Both the position numbers and the translations under genes were made by a program. From contig CAUEFI010000007.1 in NCBI GenBank assembly GCA_958477305.1, positions 1-64,000 of the forward strand: DNA of 64,000 nt, given 5' to 3'. Under the pieces are notes generated by a model. That model saw nothing but the letters and a program-made list of their open reading frames with translations. It did no database searches and had not been told where the DNA came from. Source of the stretch: HGM12998 sp900756495 (lineage in GTDB: Bacteria > Bacillota > Clostridia > Oscillospirales > Oscillospiraceae). Below, one piece after another: positions 26,509 through 35,453 of the stretch; within the stretch, counting starts at the first letter, position 1; each line of letters opens with the position of its first letter.

Positions 26509-27725
26509 GGTCCGTTCACCCGCTTTCTCAGGAAGGACAAGGGCGGTGCGGCACAGGGGAGTGTCAGCCGAACCTTCATCTCTGGCTTTCTGGCCTCCGT
26601 CAGAGGCACGCCCTCTCCGTCCGACATCTCTCCCACGAAAAAGGGAACCGGCCGCACATCTGGACCCACCAGCTCCAGCTCATCTCCGACGGAAAACTTG
26701 TTCCGCAGGGAGCACAGCGCCTCTCCACCAGGGGCACAGGCCTCCACCACCGCCATCACCTGCCAGTCCCGGATATAGCGGGCGTCTGCGGTAAACTGGC
26801 CAGGCTCCCCGTAATAGAAGCCGGTAGAATAGTAGCGGTGGCTCACCTTCTCCACTTCATCCCGCCAGACCGGCTCCAGAGGCACTCCAGCCAGAGCGGC
26901 ATCCACAGCATGGCGGTAGGCGCCGGTGACAACGGCGGCGTAGTAGGCGCTCTTTGCCCGCCCCTCAATTTTTACGGAGTCCACTCCCACGGCCAAAAGC
27001 TCAGGAATATGGTCAATCATACACATATCCCTGGAGTTCATGATGTAGGTTCCCGCCTCGTCCTCCCCAATGGAAAAATACTCGCCGGGGCGCTTCTCCT
27101 CCACCAGGGCATATTTATAGCGGCAGGGCTGTGCACAGGCGCCGCGGTTGGCGTCCCGCCCCGTCATATAGTTGGAGAGCAGGCAGCGCCCTGAGTAGGA
27201 CACACACATGGCTCCATGGACAAAGGCCTCCAGCTCCAGCGTTCTGGGGCACTTTGCCCGCATCTCGGCAATCTCCTCCAGAGACAGCTCACGGGCCAGG
27301 ATGACCCGGCTGGCCCCCAAATCGTGCCAGGCGGCGGCCGAGATGTGGTTGACCACGCTGGCCTGGGTAGAGATGTGGATTTTTACGTTTGGAGCATGGC
27401 GTCTGGCCAGAGAGAGCACCCCCACATCGGCCACAATAACTGCGTCCACACCCAGAGCATCCAAATACTCCAACCACTCGGGCAGGCGGTCAATCTCTCC
27501 CCTACGGGGCATGGCGTTGCAGGTGACATGGACGGCAACCCCCCTGTCATGGGCCAGAGTCACCGCCTCCCTCAGTTCCGCGCTGGTAAAATTCCCGGCA
27601 AAGGAGCGCAGGCCAAAGTCAGGGCCCGCCAGATACACGGCATCGGCCCCGTAGGCCAGGGACATGCGCAGGCGCTCCATGTCCCCGGCCGGTGCGAGCA
27701 GCTCCAGGCGCTTATCCGTTTTCAT
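26505..27725 (-). CDS. Peptidase U32-family protein, probable tRNA uridine hydroxylase (TrhP-like)
   Basis: U32 proteins such as TrhP make 5-hydroxyuridine at tRNA position 34. The 406-aa protein begins LELLAPAGDMERL and has the Fe-S signature AFVHGAMCVSYSGRCLLSNY followed by CAQPCRYKY, plus the C-terminal VSHRYYSTGFYYGEP region. The start ATG overlaps the end of mltG by 14 bp and uses an AGGAG inside it. In Bacillus, mltG (yrrL) lies near two U32 genes, so the pairing is a conserved neighbourhood. Protease activity is unlikely. Confidence 0.9.
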   Translation of the reverse strand: MKTDKRLELLAPAGDMERLRMSLAYGADAVYLAGPDFGLRSFAGNFTSAELREAVTLAHDRGVAVHVTCNAMPRRGEIDRLPEWLEYLDALGVDAVIVADVGVLSLARRHAPNVKIHISTQASVVNHISAAAWHDLGASRVILARELSLEEIAEMRAKCPRTLELEAFVHGAMCVSYSGRCLLSNYMTGRDANRGACAQPCRYKYALVEEKRPGEYFSIGEDEAGTYIMNSRDMCMIDHIPELLAVGVDSVKIEGRAKSAYYAAVVTGAYRHAVDAALAGVPLEPVWRDEVEKVSHRYYSTGFYYGEPGQFTADARYIRDWQVMAVVEACAPGGEALCSLRNKFSVGDELELVGPDVRPVPFFVGEMSDGEGVPLTEARKPEMKVRLTLPCAAPPLSFLRKRVNGP

Positions 27726-28941
27726 TCTGATAGCGCTCCTGGCTGGCAATAAAGTTCTGCAGCTCATTGTAGGTCCGGAAGAAATGGTGCACACCGTCGT
27801 CGCCCAGGACGTAGTAGTAGTAGTTCTCATCGGCGGGGTACAGGGCGGAGCGCAGCGCCACCATTCCGGGGTTGCCAATGGCCGTGGGGGGCAGGCCCTT
27901 ATGGGTGCGGGTATTGTATGGCGTGTCGGCGTTTACATCCACCTCCGTCCCCCCTGTGGCATAGAGGGTGGTGGCGTCAATGCCCAAATAGCCTGCCGTC
28001 TCGTAGCTGGTGTTGTTCAGCCGGTTGTAGATGACGGAGGAAATGCGGGTCTGGTCTGTGCCGTCAGTCTCTTTTTCAATCATAGAGGCAATGGTAACCA
28101 CATCCTGCACTGACAGTCCCTTTTCTGCGGCCAGTGCCCGCAGGTCGTCGTCAAACATCTGGTCAAAGCGGAGAATCATCTTGTTGATGACGCTGACCGG
28201 ATCCTCTCCCAGATAGAATTCGTAGGTGTCCGGGAAGAGATAGCCCTCCAGCCGGTTGGGCTCGCCCAGCGGTACTACGCCCTTGAGGAAGGAGTATTTG
28301 AAGTCGTAATTGGCCGCCGTATCGTTGAGCTTGTCCACCGTAGATACCCCGGCGTCAGACAGCTTTTGGAAGATCTGCTCGACCGTCATACCCTCGGTGA
28401 GGGTGACCGTGGTGGTCTTACGGCTGGACGAGCCCCGGCCCATGCTGCTGATCAGGGCGCGGTAATCCATATCCGTGTTGAGCTCAAAGGTACCGGGGGT
28501 GAGGTCGTATTTGGCCTTGGTCAGTGCCGAAAAGATTTTAAAGACAAACTTGTACTCAATCAGTCCGTTTTCCTCCAGCACCTGGGCCACATAATCGATG
28601 TCGGCGATGGTGACTGTCTCTGTTTCCGTGACTGTCTTAATCGTACCGTCCGGCTGTTCCTGTTCTACCTCCACCTTCCGCTCGCCTGTGGTAAAGATAT
28701 CCTCAGGCAGGGTAATGGAGGCGCTGTGGGCATCTTTGCTGAGGGCCAGCACATCTCCAGCCCAATTCCAGGCCAGGCAGGCCAGCAGGACGGCGGCGCC
28801 GATCACCGCCACCACATAGATAAGGGCTCCAAGCGCCCCCAGGCCCCGCCTGCGCCTGCGGCGGGGCGTCTGACGCTGCTGCCGCTCCCCGCCGGATCGT
28901 TGGGCGCGCCGGGGCGCATTTTTGTTCTCTTCCTGTGACAT
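27712..28941 (-). CDS. mltG: Endolytic murein transglycosylase
   Basis: MltG/YceG-like enzyme (409 aa) that cuts nascent glycan strands and limits their length. An Arg-rich cytoplasmic N-terminus is followed by one TM helix at about 35-60. A LysM-like part contains VTLTEGMTVEQIFQKLSDAG. The catalytic YceG domain includes LEGYLFPDTYEF, VTIASMIEKETDG with the catalytic Glu, and YNTRTHKGLPPTAIGNPG. It starts with AGGAG 8 nt upstream. First gene of mltG-U32-acyltransferase. Confidence 0.95.
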   Translation of the reverse strand: MSQEENKNAPRRAQRSGGERQQRQTPRRRRRRGLGALGALIYVVAVIGAAVLLACLAWNWAGDVLALSKDAHSASITLPEDIFTTGERKVEVEQEQPDGTIKTVTETETVTIADIDYVAQVLEENGLIEYKFVFKIFSALTKAKYDLTPGTFELNTDMDYRALISSMGRGSSSRKTTTVTLTEGMTVEQIFQKLSDAGVSTVDKLNDTAANYDFKYSFLKGVVPLGEPNRLEGYLFPDTYEFYLGEDPVSVINKMILRFDQMFDDDLRALAAEKGLSVQDVVTIASMIEKETDGTDQTRISSVIYNRLNNTSYETAGYLGIDATTLYATGGTEVDVNADTPYNTRTHKGLPPTAIGNPGMVALRSALYPADENYYYYVLGDDGVHHFFRTYNELQNFIASQERYQNENG

Positions 28942-29092
28942 GGAAACAACTCCTAACTGTTTTCCGAAAAAAACGCTGTAGCGGCCTCGTCCGCCGGGAA
29001 CCCATGGAACGGGCGCGGCATAGGATAAGGCGGCTGAGGGAAACGGAGCGGCGCTCCGGCTCCCCCCAAATTTTCAGTGAGGTGAAGATTTT

Positions 29093-29260
29093 ATGTGCTG
29101 TGGTAACAATGGCTGGGGCGGCGGCTGCCTGTGGATCATCCTGATCATCATCATCCTGTGCTGCTGCTGCGGCGGCGGAAGCTGGGGCGGCAACAACTGC
29201 GGCTGTGGCTGCGGCTGCAACAACGGCTGCGGGTGCAACGACGGCTGCGGCTGCTGCTGA
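29093..29260 (+). CDS. Tiny Cys/Gly-rich membrane protein
   Basis: 55-aa protein with a clear GAGGTGA ribosome site 8 nt before the ATG. Order: MCCGNNGWGGG, a hydrophobic stretch LWIILIIIIL (about residues 13-22), CCCC, then Gly/Asn/Cys repeats of the form CGCG and CNNGCG ending GCGCC. About 19 of 55 residues are Cys. A strong terminator follows at 29278. I do not recognise a named family; the layout recalls short Gly-rich spore-coat-type proteins. The Cys-rich tail could bind metal or cross-link. Confidence 0.75.
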   Translation: MCCGNNGWGGGCLWIILIIIILCCCCGGGSWGGNNCGCGCGCNNGCGCNDGCGCC

Positions 29261-29277
29261 TACTTAGCGCCGCGGAG

Positions 29278-29304
29278 GGCGGGGCCTCAAGGCCTCGCCC
29301 TTTT
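29278..29304 (+). terminator. Terminator after the Cys-rich small gene
   Basis: Arms GGGCGGGG and CCTCGCCC (one G-U pair) around a CCTCAAGG loop region, followed by TTTT. Confidence 0.7.
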
Positions 29305-29336
29305 CCGTGCCCGCCCCCTGTGCCTGCACGCTCCCG

Positions 29337-29876
29337 TCAAGGCCCACGGGAAATGACCATCTGCACCGGCAGATCAAAGCGATCTCTCGGTATCCGGTCC
29401 TGCAGCCATTCTTCAGGGCAGAGGGCTATTGTAAAGCCGCGGTATCCTGCCAGGTAACGGTCATAGTATCCGCCCCCGTGGCCCAAGCGGTAGCCTGAGC
29501 GATCGCAGCACAGGTTGGGAACCAGAATCAGATCCAATTGGTCCCGGGGAACCACAGGGCAGTTCACTCCAGGCTCCGGAATTCCAAACGCGCCGGGGAG
29601 CAGCTCCTCCCGCCCCGCAATTCTTCGGGCCTCCAGACGTCGTCCGGGAAGGCACTTGGGCAGACATACTACTTTGCCCCGTGCCAGAAGCGCATCAATG
29701 GCCGGAGCCGTATCGGGCTCTCTCCCCACACCGCAGAAAAGGAGGACTGACTTGGCCCGCTCCACCTGAGGCAGCGCGAGAAACGCCTCTACCAGCGGGC
29801 AAAAATCGGCGCGCGGCAGGGTCTGCAGTGCGGCGCGGAGCGCCGCTTTCTGCTCAGTGACGGTAGTGAACGGCAT
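29337..29876 (-). CDS. 5-formyltetrahydrofolate cyclo-ligase
   Basis: Converts 5-formyl-THF to methenyl-THF with ATP (179 aa). The family signature near the C-terminus is VPNLCCDRSGYRLGHGGGYYDRYL, seen across residues of that block; the N-terminus has the EQKAALRAAL helix. Its start overlaps the DJ-1 gene by 23 bp, so it is the last gene of a coupled four-gene run (glycosyltransferase, dTMP kinase, DJ-1, ligase). Folate and dTMP functions fit together. Confidence 0.92.
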   Translation of the reverse strand: MPFTTVTEQKAALRAALQTLPRADFCPLVEAFLALPQVERAKSVLLFCGVGREPDTAPAIDALLARGKVVCLPKCLPGRRLEARRIAGREELLPGAFGIPEPGVNCPVVPRDQLDLILVPNLCCDRSGYRLGHGGGYYDRYLAGYRGFTIALCPEEWLQDRIPRDRFDLPVQMVISRGP

Positions 29877-30399
29877 CCCGCACCTTCCGGACCGCCTCGG
29901 CCCCGCTCAGAATCTCCACCAGTTTCAGGCCGAAGTCGAATGCCGAACCGGCGGCTTCGCCGGTAATAATCCGGCCGTCAACCACCACTGGGCAGCCCGT
30001 CTGAATCACGGCGGACCCCATCTCCTCCTCCATCCCAGGGTAGCAAACCGCCTTACGGCGATCGACAATCCCCAAATGGGCCAAAATCGTGGGAGCAGCG
30101 CAGATTGCGGCCAGATAACACCCCTGATCCCAGGCCCGTTGAATTAAACCCAGGGCAAACAGATTCATGAGGATGGACTCCACGCCTCCCAGTCCTCCGG
30201 GAAGCATCAGCAGCTGCATCTGATCGGTGTCAACCTGATCCAACGTCACGTCAGCGGTTACGGTAATCCCGTGCCCACCGGTCACCTGAAGCGCATCCAG
30301 ACCTACCAGCCGCACCTCCAGCCCGGCTCTGCGCATCAGATCGGCGGGAATCAAAGCCTCAGACTCCTCAAATCCTTCCGCCAAGAGAATATAAACCAT
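29854..30399 (-). CDS. DJ-1/PfpI-family protein
   Basis: 181-aa DJ-1-type alpha/beta protein. The nucleophile Cys lies in AAICAAPTIL, and the typical acidic residue is in the AEGFEESEAL segment near the N-terminus. GGEESI-type core: MLPGGLGGVES. Members act as deglycase-like or chaperone proteins; the exact role is not known. It starts 4 bp after the dTMP kinase gene. Confidence 0.92.
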   Translation of the reverse strand: MVYILLAEGFEESEALIPADLMRRAGLEVRLVGLDALQVTGGHGITVTADVTLDQVDTDQMQLLMLPGGLGGVESILMNLFALGLIQRAWDQGCYLAAICAAPTILAHLGIVDRRKAVCYPGMEEEMGSAVIQTGCPVVVDGRIITGEAAGSAFDFGLKLVEILSGAEAVRKVRDAVHYRH

Positions 30400-30403
30400 T
30401 TCA

Positions 30404-31081
30404 TCAGCCTCCCAATCCGGTTCGGGACAGGCAGTCCCAGATTTCAGTATGAATATCCTCCACGGTCCGCAGCGCTCCGTCCGCGTCTACGCAGGAGATG
30501 ATATGCCAGTTCAGCGTCTGCGCAGCCCGCAGGGCCGTCCGCCGGCAGAGCGCCAGATATGCGGTATCCACCTCGTGAATATCAGCGGATGTATGCGTTG
30601 CAGCCTCGCGGGAGCGCAGCAGAGCCACTGCCCGCTCTGTGGGCATATCCAGATAAAAAACCAGGTTGGGAACAGGCAGGCCCAGCTTGACAAATTCAAA
30701 ATCGGACAACCACTGGAAAAAACCGTCCCACTCCTCTTCCGGGAGCTTGCAGGCCTGATGGACGGCGTTGGAGGTGGTATACCGGTCAGCCAGCACCAAT
30801 CCTCCTCCCCGGTGGTACTCCCCCCACACCTGTTTCCAGGACGCATAGCGGTCTACGGCGTAGAAGGTGGAAGCGGCATAGGGGTTTACGTCAGACGGGC
30901 GGGTTCCAAATTCCCCCTTCAGGTACATCCGCAGCAGGGCGGAGGAGGGTTTGTCATACTGGGGAAAAACCAGGCGGCGGAACTCTGTCCCCTCCTCCTC
31001 CAGTCGGCTGCACAGCCGCTGAAACTGCGTGGACTTCCCGGAGCCATCAGTCCCCTCAAAGACAATCAGTTTTCCGGCCAT
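30404..31081 (-). CDS. Thymidylate (dTMP) kinase family protein
   Basis: Phosphorylates dTMP to dTDP with ATP (225 aa). P-loop FEGTDGSGKST at the N-terminus, DRY motif in LADRYTTSNAVHQ, and FYLDMPTERAV before the lid. It is slightly longer than common Tmk and has an insertion around KGEFGTRPSDVNPYAAS, as in the Clostridial thymidylate kinase subgroup. It starts 3 bp after the glycosyltransferase gene. Confidence 0.88.
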   Translation of the reverse strand: MAGKLIVFEGTDGSGKSTQFQRLCSRLEEEGTEFRRLVFPQYDKPSSALLRMYLKGEFGTRPSDVNPYAASTFYAVDRYASWKQVWGEYHRGGGLVLADRYTTSNAVHQACKLPEEEWDGFFQWLSDFEFVKLGLPVPNLVFYLDMPTERAVALLRSREAATHTSADIHEVDTAYLALCRRTALRAAQTLNWHIISCVDADGALRTVEDIHTEIWDCLSRTGLGG

Positions 31082-31084
31082 CGC

Positions 31085-31807
31085 CTATTTCCCCCTTATC
31101 CGGGCCCCGGCCGCGTCCACCAGGACCAGAGGAAGCTTTGCCATACGGCCGATACGCCGAGGCTCCTTTATCAGCCGGTAGAGCCACTCCAGGCCCAGCC
31201 TCTGCCACCCCTCCGGCGCCCGCTCCACTACGCCGGCAAAGACATCCAGAGAGCCTCCCAGTCCTACCATCAGCTTTGCGCCGGTCAGGGGACCGTACTG
31301 CGCCATCCAGAACTCCTGCTTCGGAGCCCCCAGGCAGACAAACACCACGTCGGCGCAGGAGGCGCGAATTTCATCCACCACTGGAGCGCTGTCCTGAAAG
31401 TATCCGTCGTGAGTACCGCAGACGATGAGCCCGGGATAGGCGGCCAGCAGGTTCAAAGCCGCCTGCTCCGCCACGCCGGGTTTCGCCCCCAGCAGAAAGA
31501 GCCGCTTTCCCTCTCCCGCCATCCAAGCCATCAGCCGCGCTGCAAAATCTATACCCGGCACCTTGCCCTTGAGCGGGCAGCCCAATAGTTTGGCCGCATA
31601 AGTGACACCGACTCCATCGGGCAGAACCAGCCCCGCCCCGTTGAGGACGGCGCGGAACTCCCCGTCTTTTTTGGCAAGCCGGAGAAATTCCGGATTGGGA
31701 GTGACTGCATAGTGGAAACCCTCGCCCTCGATCAGGTCTGCCGCGGCCTGAGCGGCTTCCTCCAAAGTCAGGTTGTCAAAGCCGACGCCCAGTATGTCTG
31801 TTCTCAA
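31085..31807 (-). CDS. WecG/TagA/CpsF-family glycosyltransferase
   Basis: GT26 enzyme (240 aa) that adds N-acetylmannosamine or a similar sugar to a lipid-linked GlcNAc in wall polymer synthesis. Key parts are the N-terminal PNPEFLRLA, the LPDGVGVTYAAKL motif with the conserved Asp, LLGAKPGVAEQAA and VCLGAPKQEFWM. The start is TTG, 8 nt after AGGAGG. It opens a minus-strand run and is divergent from the TrpXYZ-like importer. Confidence 0.92.
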   Translation of the reverse strand: MRTDILGVGFDNLTLEEAAQAAADLIEGEGFHYAVTPNPEFLRLAKKDGEFRAVLNGAGLVLPDGVGVTYAAKLLGCPLKGKVPGIDFAARLMAWMAGEGKRLFLLGAKPGVAEQAALNLLAAYPGLIVCGTHDGYFQDSAPVVDEIRASCADVVFVCLGAPKQEFWMAQYGPLTGAKLMVGLGGSLDVFAGVVERAPEGWQRLGLEWLYRLIKEPRRIGRMAKLPLVLVDAAGARIRGK

Positions 31808-31975
31808 ACTTTATGCCTCCTATGAGGATATTGTAGCCATAGTGGTAAGTTATTTTATCACAGCTTCCTGCAAAAGTCCACGAAAACAAGGCAGCAGAGT
31901 ATACAGCCCTGCAGCCAAAGGCATCCTATCGGATCCGAATGTACTCACTATGTAAAACTTTGGCCAACTTTAGGG

Positions 31976-32004
31976 TTGACAATTCTCCGTCCAATTACTA
32001 TAAT
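31976..32004 (+). promoter_or_regulatory. Perfect consensus promoter for the ABC_sub_bind operon
   Basis: TTGACA at 31976-31981, exactly 17 bp, TATAAT at 31999-32004. The start point would be near 32011, giving a leader of about 50 nt with no T-box or riboswitch. Confidence 0.88.
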
Positions 32005-32060
32005 ATCCCTACAGTTTAATAGCACAAAGCGTTAAAGTGCCAAAATGGAGGAAATGAAGC

Positions 32061-33098
32061 ATGAAGAACTTGTCTAAACTGACAGCGCTCGCTCTGGCGC
32101 TGGTTATGACTCTGGCCCTGGCCGCCTGCGGCGGCGGAACTGCCCCCGGCGCTGCAGCGACCCCCGCTGGCGGCGAAAGCCAGCCGCCAGCATCCCAGGC
32201 ACCCTCCGGAGACGGTGCCGCCTATACTGTCGGCATCTGCCAGCTGGTTACCCACGATGCGCTGGACGCCGCCACGCAGGGATTTATGGACGCTCTGAAG
32301 GAGGAGTTGGGTGACGCCGTAACCTTTGACCTGCAAAACGCCGCCAACGACTCCAACACCTGCTCCACGATTGTCAACGCCTTTGTCGCCGACGGTGTGG
32401 ATCTGATTCTGGCCAATGCCACCCCCGCCCTTCAGGCCGCTACCGCCGCCACGGCGGATATTCCCATCCTGGGCACCTCTGTCACCGAATACGGCGTAGC
32501 CCTGAGCATTGAGGACTTCAATGGAACTGTAGGCGGCAATGTCTCAGGCACTTCCGATCTGGCCCCGCTGGATCAGCAGGCCGCTATGATCCACGAGCTC
32601 TTCCCGGACGCCCAGAACGTAGGGCTGCTCTACTGCTCTGCTGAACCCAACAGCCAGTACCAGGTGGACACCGTGAAAGCCGCGCTGGAGGCACTGGGCT
32701 ATACCTGTGAGCTCTATCCTTTCGCCGACTCCAACGACGCCGCCGCCGTCACCCAGGCCGCCTGCGACGCCTCAGATGTGATCTATGTCCCCACCGATAA
32801 CACTGTTGCCGCCAACACCGGCATTGTGGATAACATCTGCCAGCCGGCCGGCGTACCTGTTGTGGCCGGGGAAGAGGGCATCTGCAAGGGCTGCGGCGTA
32901 GCCACCCTCTCCATCAGCTATTACGATTTGGGCGTCACTACCGGCAAGATGGCCGCCCAAATCCTCACCGGCGAGGCCGACGTTTCCACAATGCCCATCG
33001 CCTACGCAGAGAACTTTACCCCGAAGTACAACGCCGCCATCTGTGAAGCGTTGAACATTACCATACCCGAAAATTACGTCGCCATTGAGGCGGAGTAA
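32061..33098 (+). CDS. ABC transporter substrate-binding lipoprotein (ABC_sub_bind/TrpX-like)
   Basis: Receptor (345 aa) of the family that includes TrpX-type tryptophan/tyrosine binding proteins. Lipobox LAAC with Cys23, then an Ala/Pro/Ser tether. Core motifs: GICQLVTHDALDAATQGFMD, NDSNTCSTIVNAFV, LGTSVTEYG, LLYCSAEPNSQYQ, YVPTDNTVAANT and FTPKYNAA. The ligand may be an aromatic amino acid or similar, but this cannot be read. Followed by a terminator, then permease and ATPase genes. Confidence 0.92.
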   Translation: MKNLSKLTALALALVMTLALAACGGGTAPGAAATPAGGESQPPASQAPSGDGAAYTVGICQLVTHDALDAATQGFMDALKEELGDAVTFDLQNAANDSNTCSTIVNAFVADGVDLILANATPALQAATAATADIPILGTSVTEYGVALSIEDFNGTVGGNVSGTSDLAPLDQQAAMIHELFPDAQNVGLLYCSAEPNSQYQVDTVKAALEALGYTCELYPFADSNDAAAVTQAACDASDVIYVPTDNTVAANTGIVDNICQPAGVPVVAGEEGICKGCGVATLSISYYDLGVTTGKMAAQILTGEADVSTMPIAYAENFTPKYNAAICEALNITIPENYVAIEAE

Positions 33099-33112
33099 TT
33101 CCAAACTTCCAT

Positions 33113-33158
33113 AAAAAACAGCGGGAGAGGGACTTTCTTTTCCCGCTGTTTTTTGTTA
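33113..33158 (+). terminator. Attenuating terminator between receptor and permease genes
   Basis: Arms AAAAAACAGCGGGA and TCCCGCTGTTTTTT around a 14-nt loop, ending in a U tract. It would keep the receptor mRNA in excess of the membrane genes. Confidence 0.8.
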
Positions 33159-33216
33159 TACTATTGACGATTGTGAACATTTGGCGGACGGGCCGCCTGA
33201 ATTGGAGGAATTGGAA

Positions 33217-34158
33217 TTGTCGAGTTTTCTCAACGCATTGCCGGGCGCCGTATCCCAGGGACTGATCTGGGGTATCATGGCTATTGGCGTGTATATCACT
33301 TATAAACTGCTGGATATCGCTGACCTGACGGTGGACGGCTCCTTCTGTACCGGCGGAGCGGTCGGCGTCATGATGATTGTCGCAGGCTGTCCCATATGGT
33401 TGGCCCTGATATGTGCCGTTTTGGTGGGCATGCTGGCGGGGCTGGCCACTGGGCTGCTCCACACCGCCTGCGGTATCCCCGCTATCCTGGCCGGTATTCT
33501 GACCCAGCTGGGCCTGTGGTCGGTCAATCTGGCCATTATGGGCATGAAGGCCAACCAGTCTCTGAACGTAAACAATTACCGCCTGCTGGTCTCTCTGCGC
33601 TATCTCCAGGACGTGGCAAAGGGGGATCGGCCGTTTTACTGGCACCCCATCTTTGTGGTCGGCATCTTTATTGTCGTCATCGTAGCGGTGCTCTATTGGT
33701 TCTTTGGCACTGAGCTGGGCTCCGCGCTCCGTGCCACCGGCGCCAACCCCAACATGGCCCGCGCCCAGGGGATCAACACCAGCTTCAACAAGGTGCTTGG
33801 CCTGATGATCTCCAACGGACTGGTGGCCCTCTCCGGCGCCCTGCTCAGCCAGTACCAGAGCTTTGCCGACATCAACATGGGCCGTGGCGCCATTGTCATT
33901 GGCCTGGCCGCTGTTATCATTGGCGAAGTGGTCTTCAGCAAACTGTTCCACAATTTCGCCCTCAAGCTTCTGGCTGTCGCCATTGGCTCCATCATTTACT
34001 ACGTTGTCATCCAGGCGGTCGTCAGTCTCAGCAACATTAACTCCAATTATCTCAAGCTCATTTCGGCCGTCATTGTCGCCATTTTCCTTGCCGTCCCCTA
34101 TTGGAAGGGCAAATACTTTGTCAAACCTGTGAGGAGAGAGGGCGTAAAGCATGCTTGA
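33217..34158 (+). CDS. ABC transporter permease (TrpY-like)
   Basis: Polytopic permease (about 313 aa, eight or more TM segments) of the branched-chain/BMP-like class that pairs with ABC_sub_bind receptors. Visible segments are GLIWGIMAIGVYITYKLLDI, LTVDGSF and ATGANPNMARAQGIN. I select TTG at 33217, 8 nt after GGAGGA; the longer frame starts at another TTG at 33181. It overlaps the ATPase gene by 8 bp. Confidence 0.9.
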   Translation: MSSFLNALPGAVSQGLIWGIMAIGVYITYKLLDIADLTVDGSFCTGGAVGVMMIVAGCPIWLALICAVLVGMLAGLATGLLHTACGIPAILAGILTQLGLWSVNLAIMGMKANQSLNVNNYRLLVSLRYLQDVAKGDRPFYWHPIFVVGIFIVVIVAVLYWFFGTELGSALRATGANPNMARAQGINTSFNKVLGLMISNGLVALSGALLSQYQSFADINMGRGAIVIGLAAVIIGEVVFSKLFHNFALKLLAVAIGSIIYYVVIQAVVSLSNINSNYLKLISAVIVAIFLAVPYWKGKYFVKPVRREGVKHA

Positions 34159-34945
34159 AATCCGTGATATCTACAAGACCTTTAACCCGGGCACAGTCAA
34201 TGAGAAGCGCGCCCTGAACGGAGTCTCACTCACTCTGAATGACGGAGACTTTGTCACTGTCATCGGCGGCAACGGCGCCGGCAAGTCCACCCTGCTCAAC
34301 GCCGTGGCCGGCGTATGGAGCGTTGACGCCGGCTCCATCCTCATTGACGGGCAGGAGGTGACCCGTCTTCCTGAGCACAAGCGTGCCAAGTATATCGGCC
34401 GGGTCTTTCAGGACCCTATGATGGGTACCGCCGCCACCATGCAGATCGAAGAGAACCTGGCCCTCGCCGCCCGCCGCGGCGAATCCCGCACCCTGCGCTC
34501 CGGCATTACCAGGGGCGAACGTGAGAAGTACAGGGAACTGCTGAAAATTCTGGACTTGGGGCTGGAAAACAGACTGACCACTAAGGTGGGCCTGCTCTCC
34601 GGCGGACAGCGTCAAGCCCTTACCCTGCTGATGGCCACGCTGAAACGGCCAAAGCTCCTGCTTTTGGATGAACACACCGCGGCCCTAGACCCAAAGACCG
34701 CGGCCAAGGTTTTAGAGACCACTGAAAAAATCGTCTCTCGGGATCAGCTTACAACGCTGATGATCACCCACAATATGCGGGACGCTATCGCCCATGGCAA
34801 CCGTCTCATCATGATGTACGACGGTAAAATTGTGGTGGATGTCTCTGGGGAAGAAAAGAAAAAGCTGACGGTAGAGGATTTGCTGGCCAAGTTCGGCCAG
34901 GCCAGCGGAAGCGACGAGGCCGACGACAAGCTGCTGTTGTCGTAG
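34151..34945 (+). CDS. ABC transporter ATP-binding protein (TrpZ-like)
   Basis: Single ABC ATPase (264 aa) of the importer. Walker A GGNGAGKST, Q-loop in VFQDPMMGTAA, signature LLSGGQRQALTLLMA, Walker B LLLLDEHTAALDP (EH instead of the usual EP) and H-loop ITHNM. Starts inside the permease gene, showing coupling. Completes the receptor-permease-ATPase set. Confidence 0.93.
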   Translation: MLEIRDIYKTFNPGTVNEKRALNGVSLTLNDGDFVTVIGGNGAGKSTLLNAVAGVWSVDAGSILIDGQEVTRLPEHKRAKYIGRVFQDPMMGTAATMQIEENLALAARRGESRTLRSGITRGEREKYRELLKILDLGLENRLTTKVGLLSGGQRQALTLLMATLKRPKLLLLDEHTAALDPKTAAKVLETTEKIVSRDQLTTLMITHNMRDAIAHGNRLIMMYDGKIVVDVSGEEKKKLTVEDLLAKFGQASGSDEADDKLLLS

Positions 34946-34976
34946 GCACACAGAAATTTTTTCAGGAGGTAATGTC

Positions 34977-35315
34977 ATGAGCGATTGTCTGTTCTGCAGT
35001 ATCATTGCGGGGACGATTCCATCCAAAAAGGTCTATGAGGACGATCTGTGCCTGGCCTTTTACGACATCGATCCCCAGGCCCCCACCCATTTTTTAGTGA
35101 TTCCCAAATCCCACATCAGCTCCTGCGGAGAGATTTCCCCGGAAAATTCGACCGTAGTCGCTCACATTTTTGAAGTCATCTCCAAGGTGACGAAGGAACT
35201 TGGGCTGACCGATTTCCGCGTCGTCTCCAACTGCGGCGAGCGGGCTGGGCAGAGTGTGCATCATCTGCACTTTCATATACTCGCCGGGCGGGATATGACC
35301 TGGCCGCCGGGCTGA
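34977..35315 (+). CDS. HIT-family nucleotide-binding hydrolase (HinT-like)
   Basis: 112-aa histidine-triad protein that hydrolyses AMP-lysine-type phosphoramidates. N-terminal CLFCSIIAGTIPSKKVYEDD has the CxxC found in many HinT, and the triad is VHHLHFHILAG. Length is standard. Ribosome site CAGGAGG. It is 31 bp after the ATPase gene and probably read through from it. Confidence 0.95.
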   Translation: MSDCLFCSIIAGTIPSKKVYEDDLCLAFYDIDPQAPTHFLVIPKSHISSCGEISPENSTVVAHIFEVISKVTKELGLTDFRVVSNCGERAGQSVHHLHFHILAGRDMTWPPG

Positions 35316-35453
35316 TATCTCCGTCGCCGCACAATTATGCCACCCCGCAGAAATGCAGCATAGATAGATTAAAGTATCATCTGTTCACAGAAAGTAACAC
35401 AAGTTTTCTTGTGATAAATGATAGATATTTTTGAAGGAAAGGAGATGTTCATT

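Noticed and set aside
33058..34152. 364-codon minus-strand frame over the permease gene
   Set aside because: Antisense to an obvious ABC permease; its Asp/Gln/His-rich translation has no fold signature.
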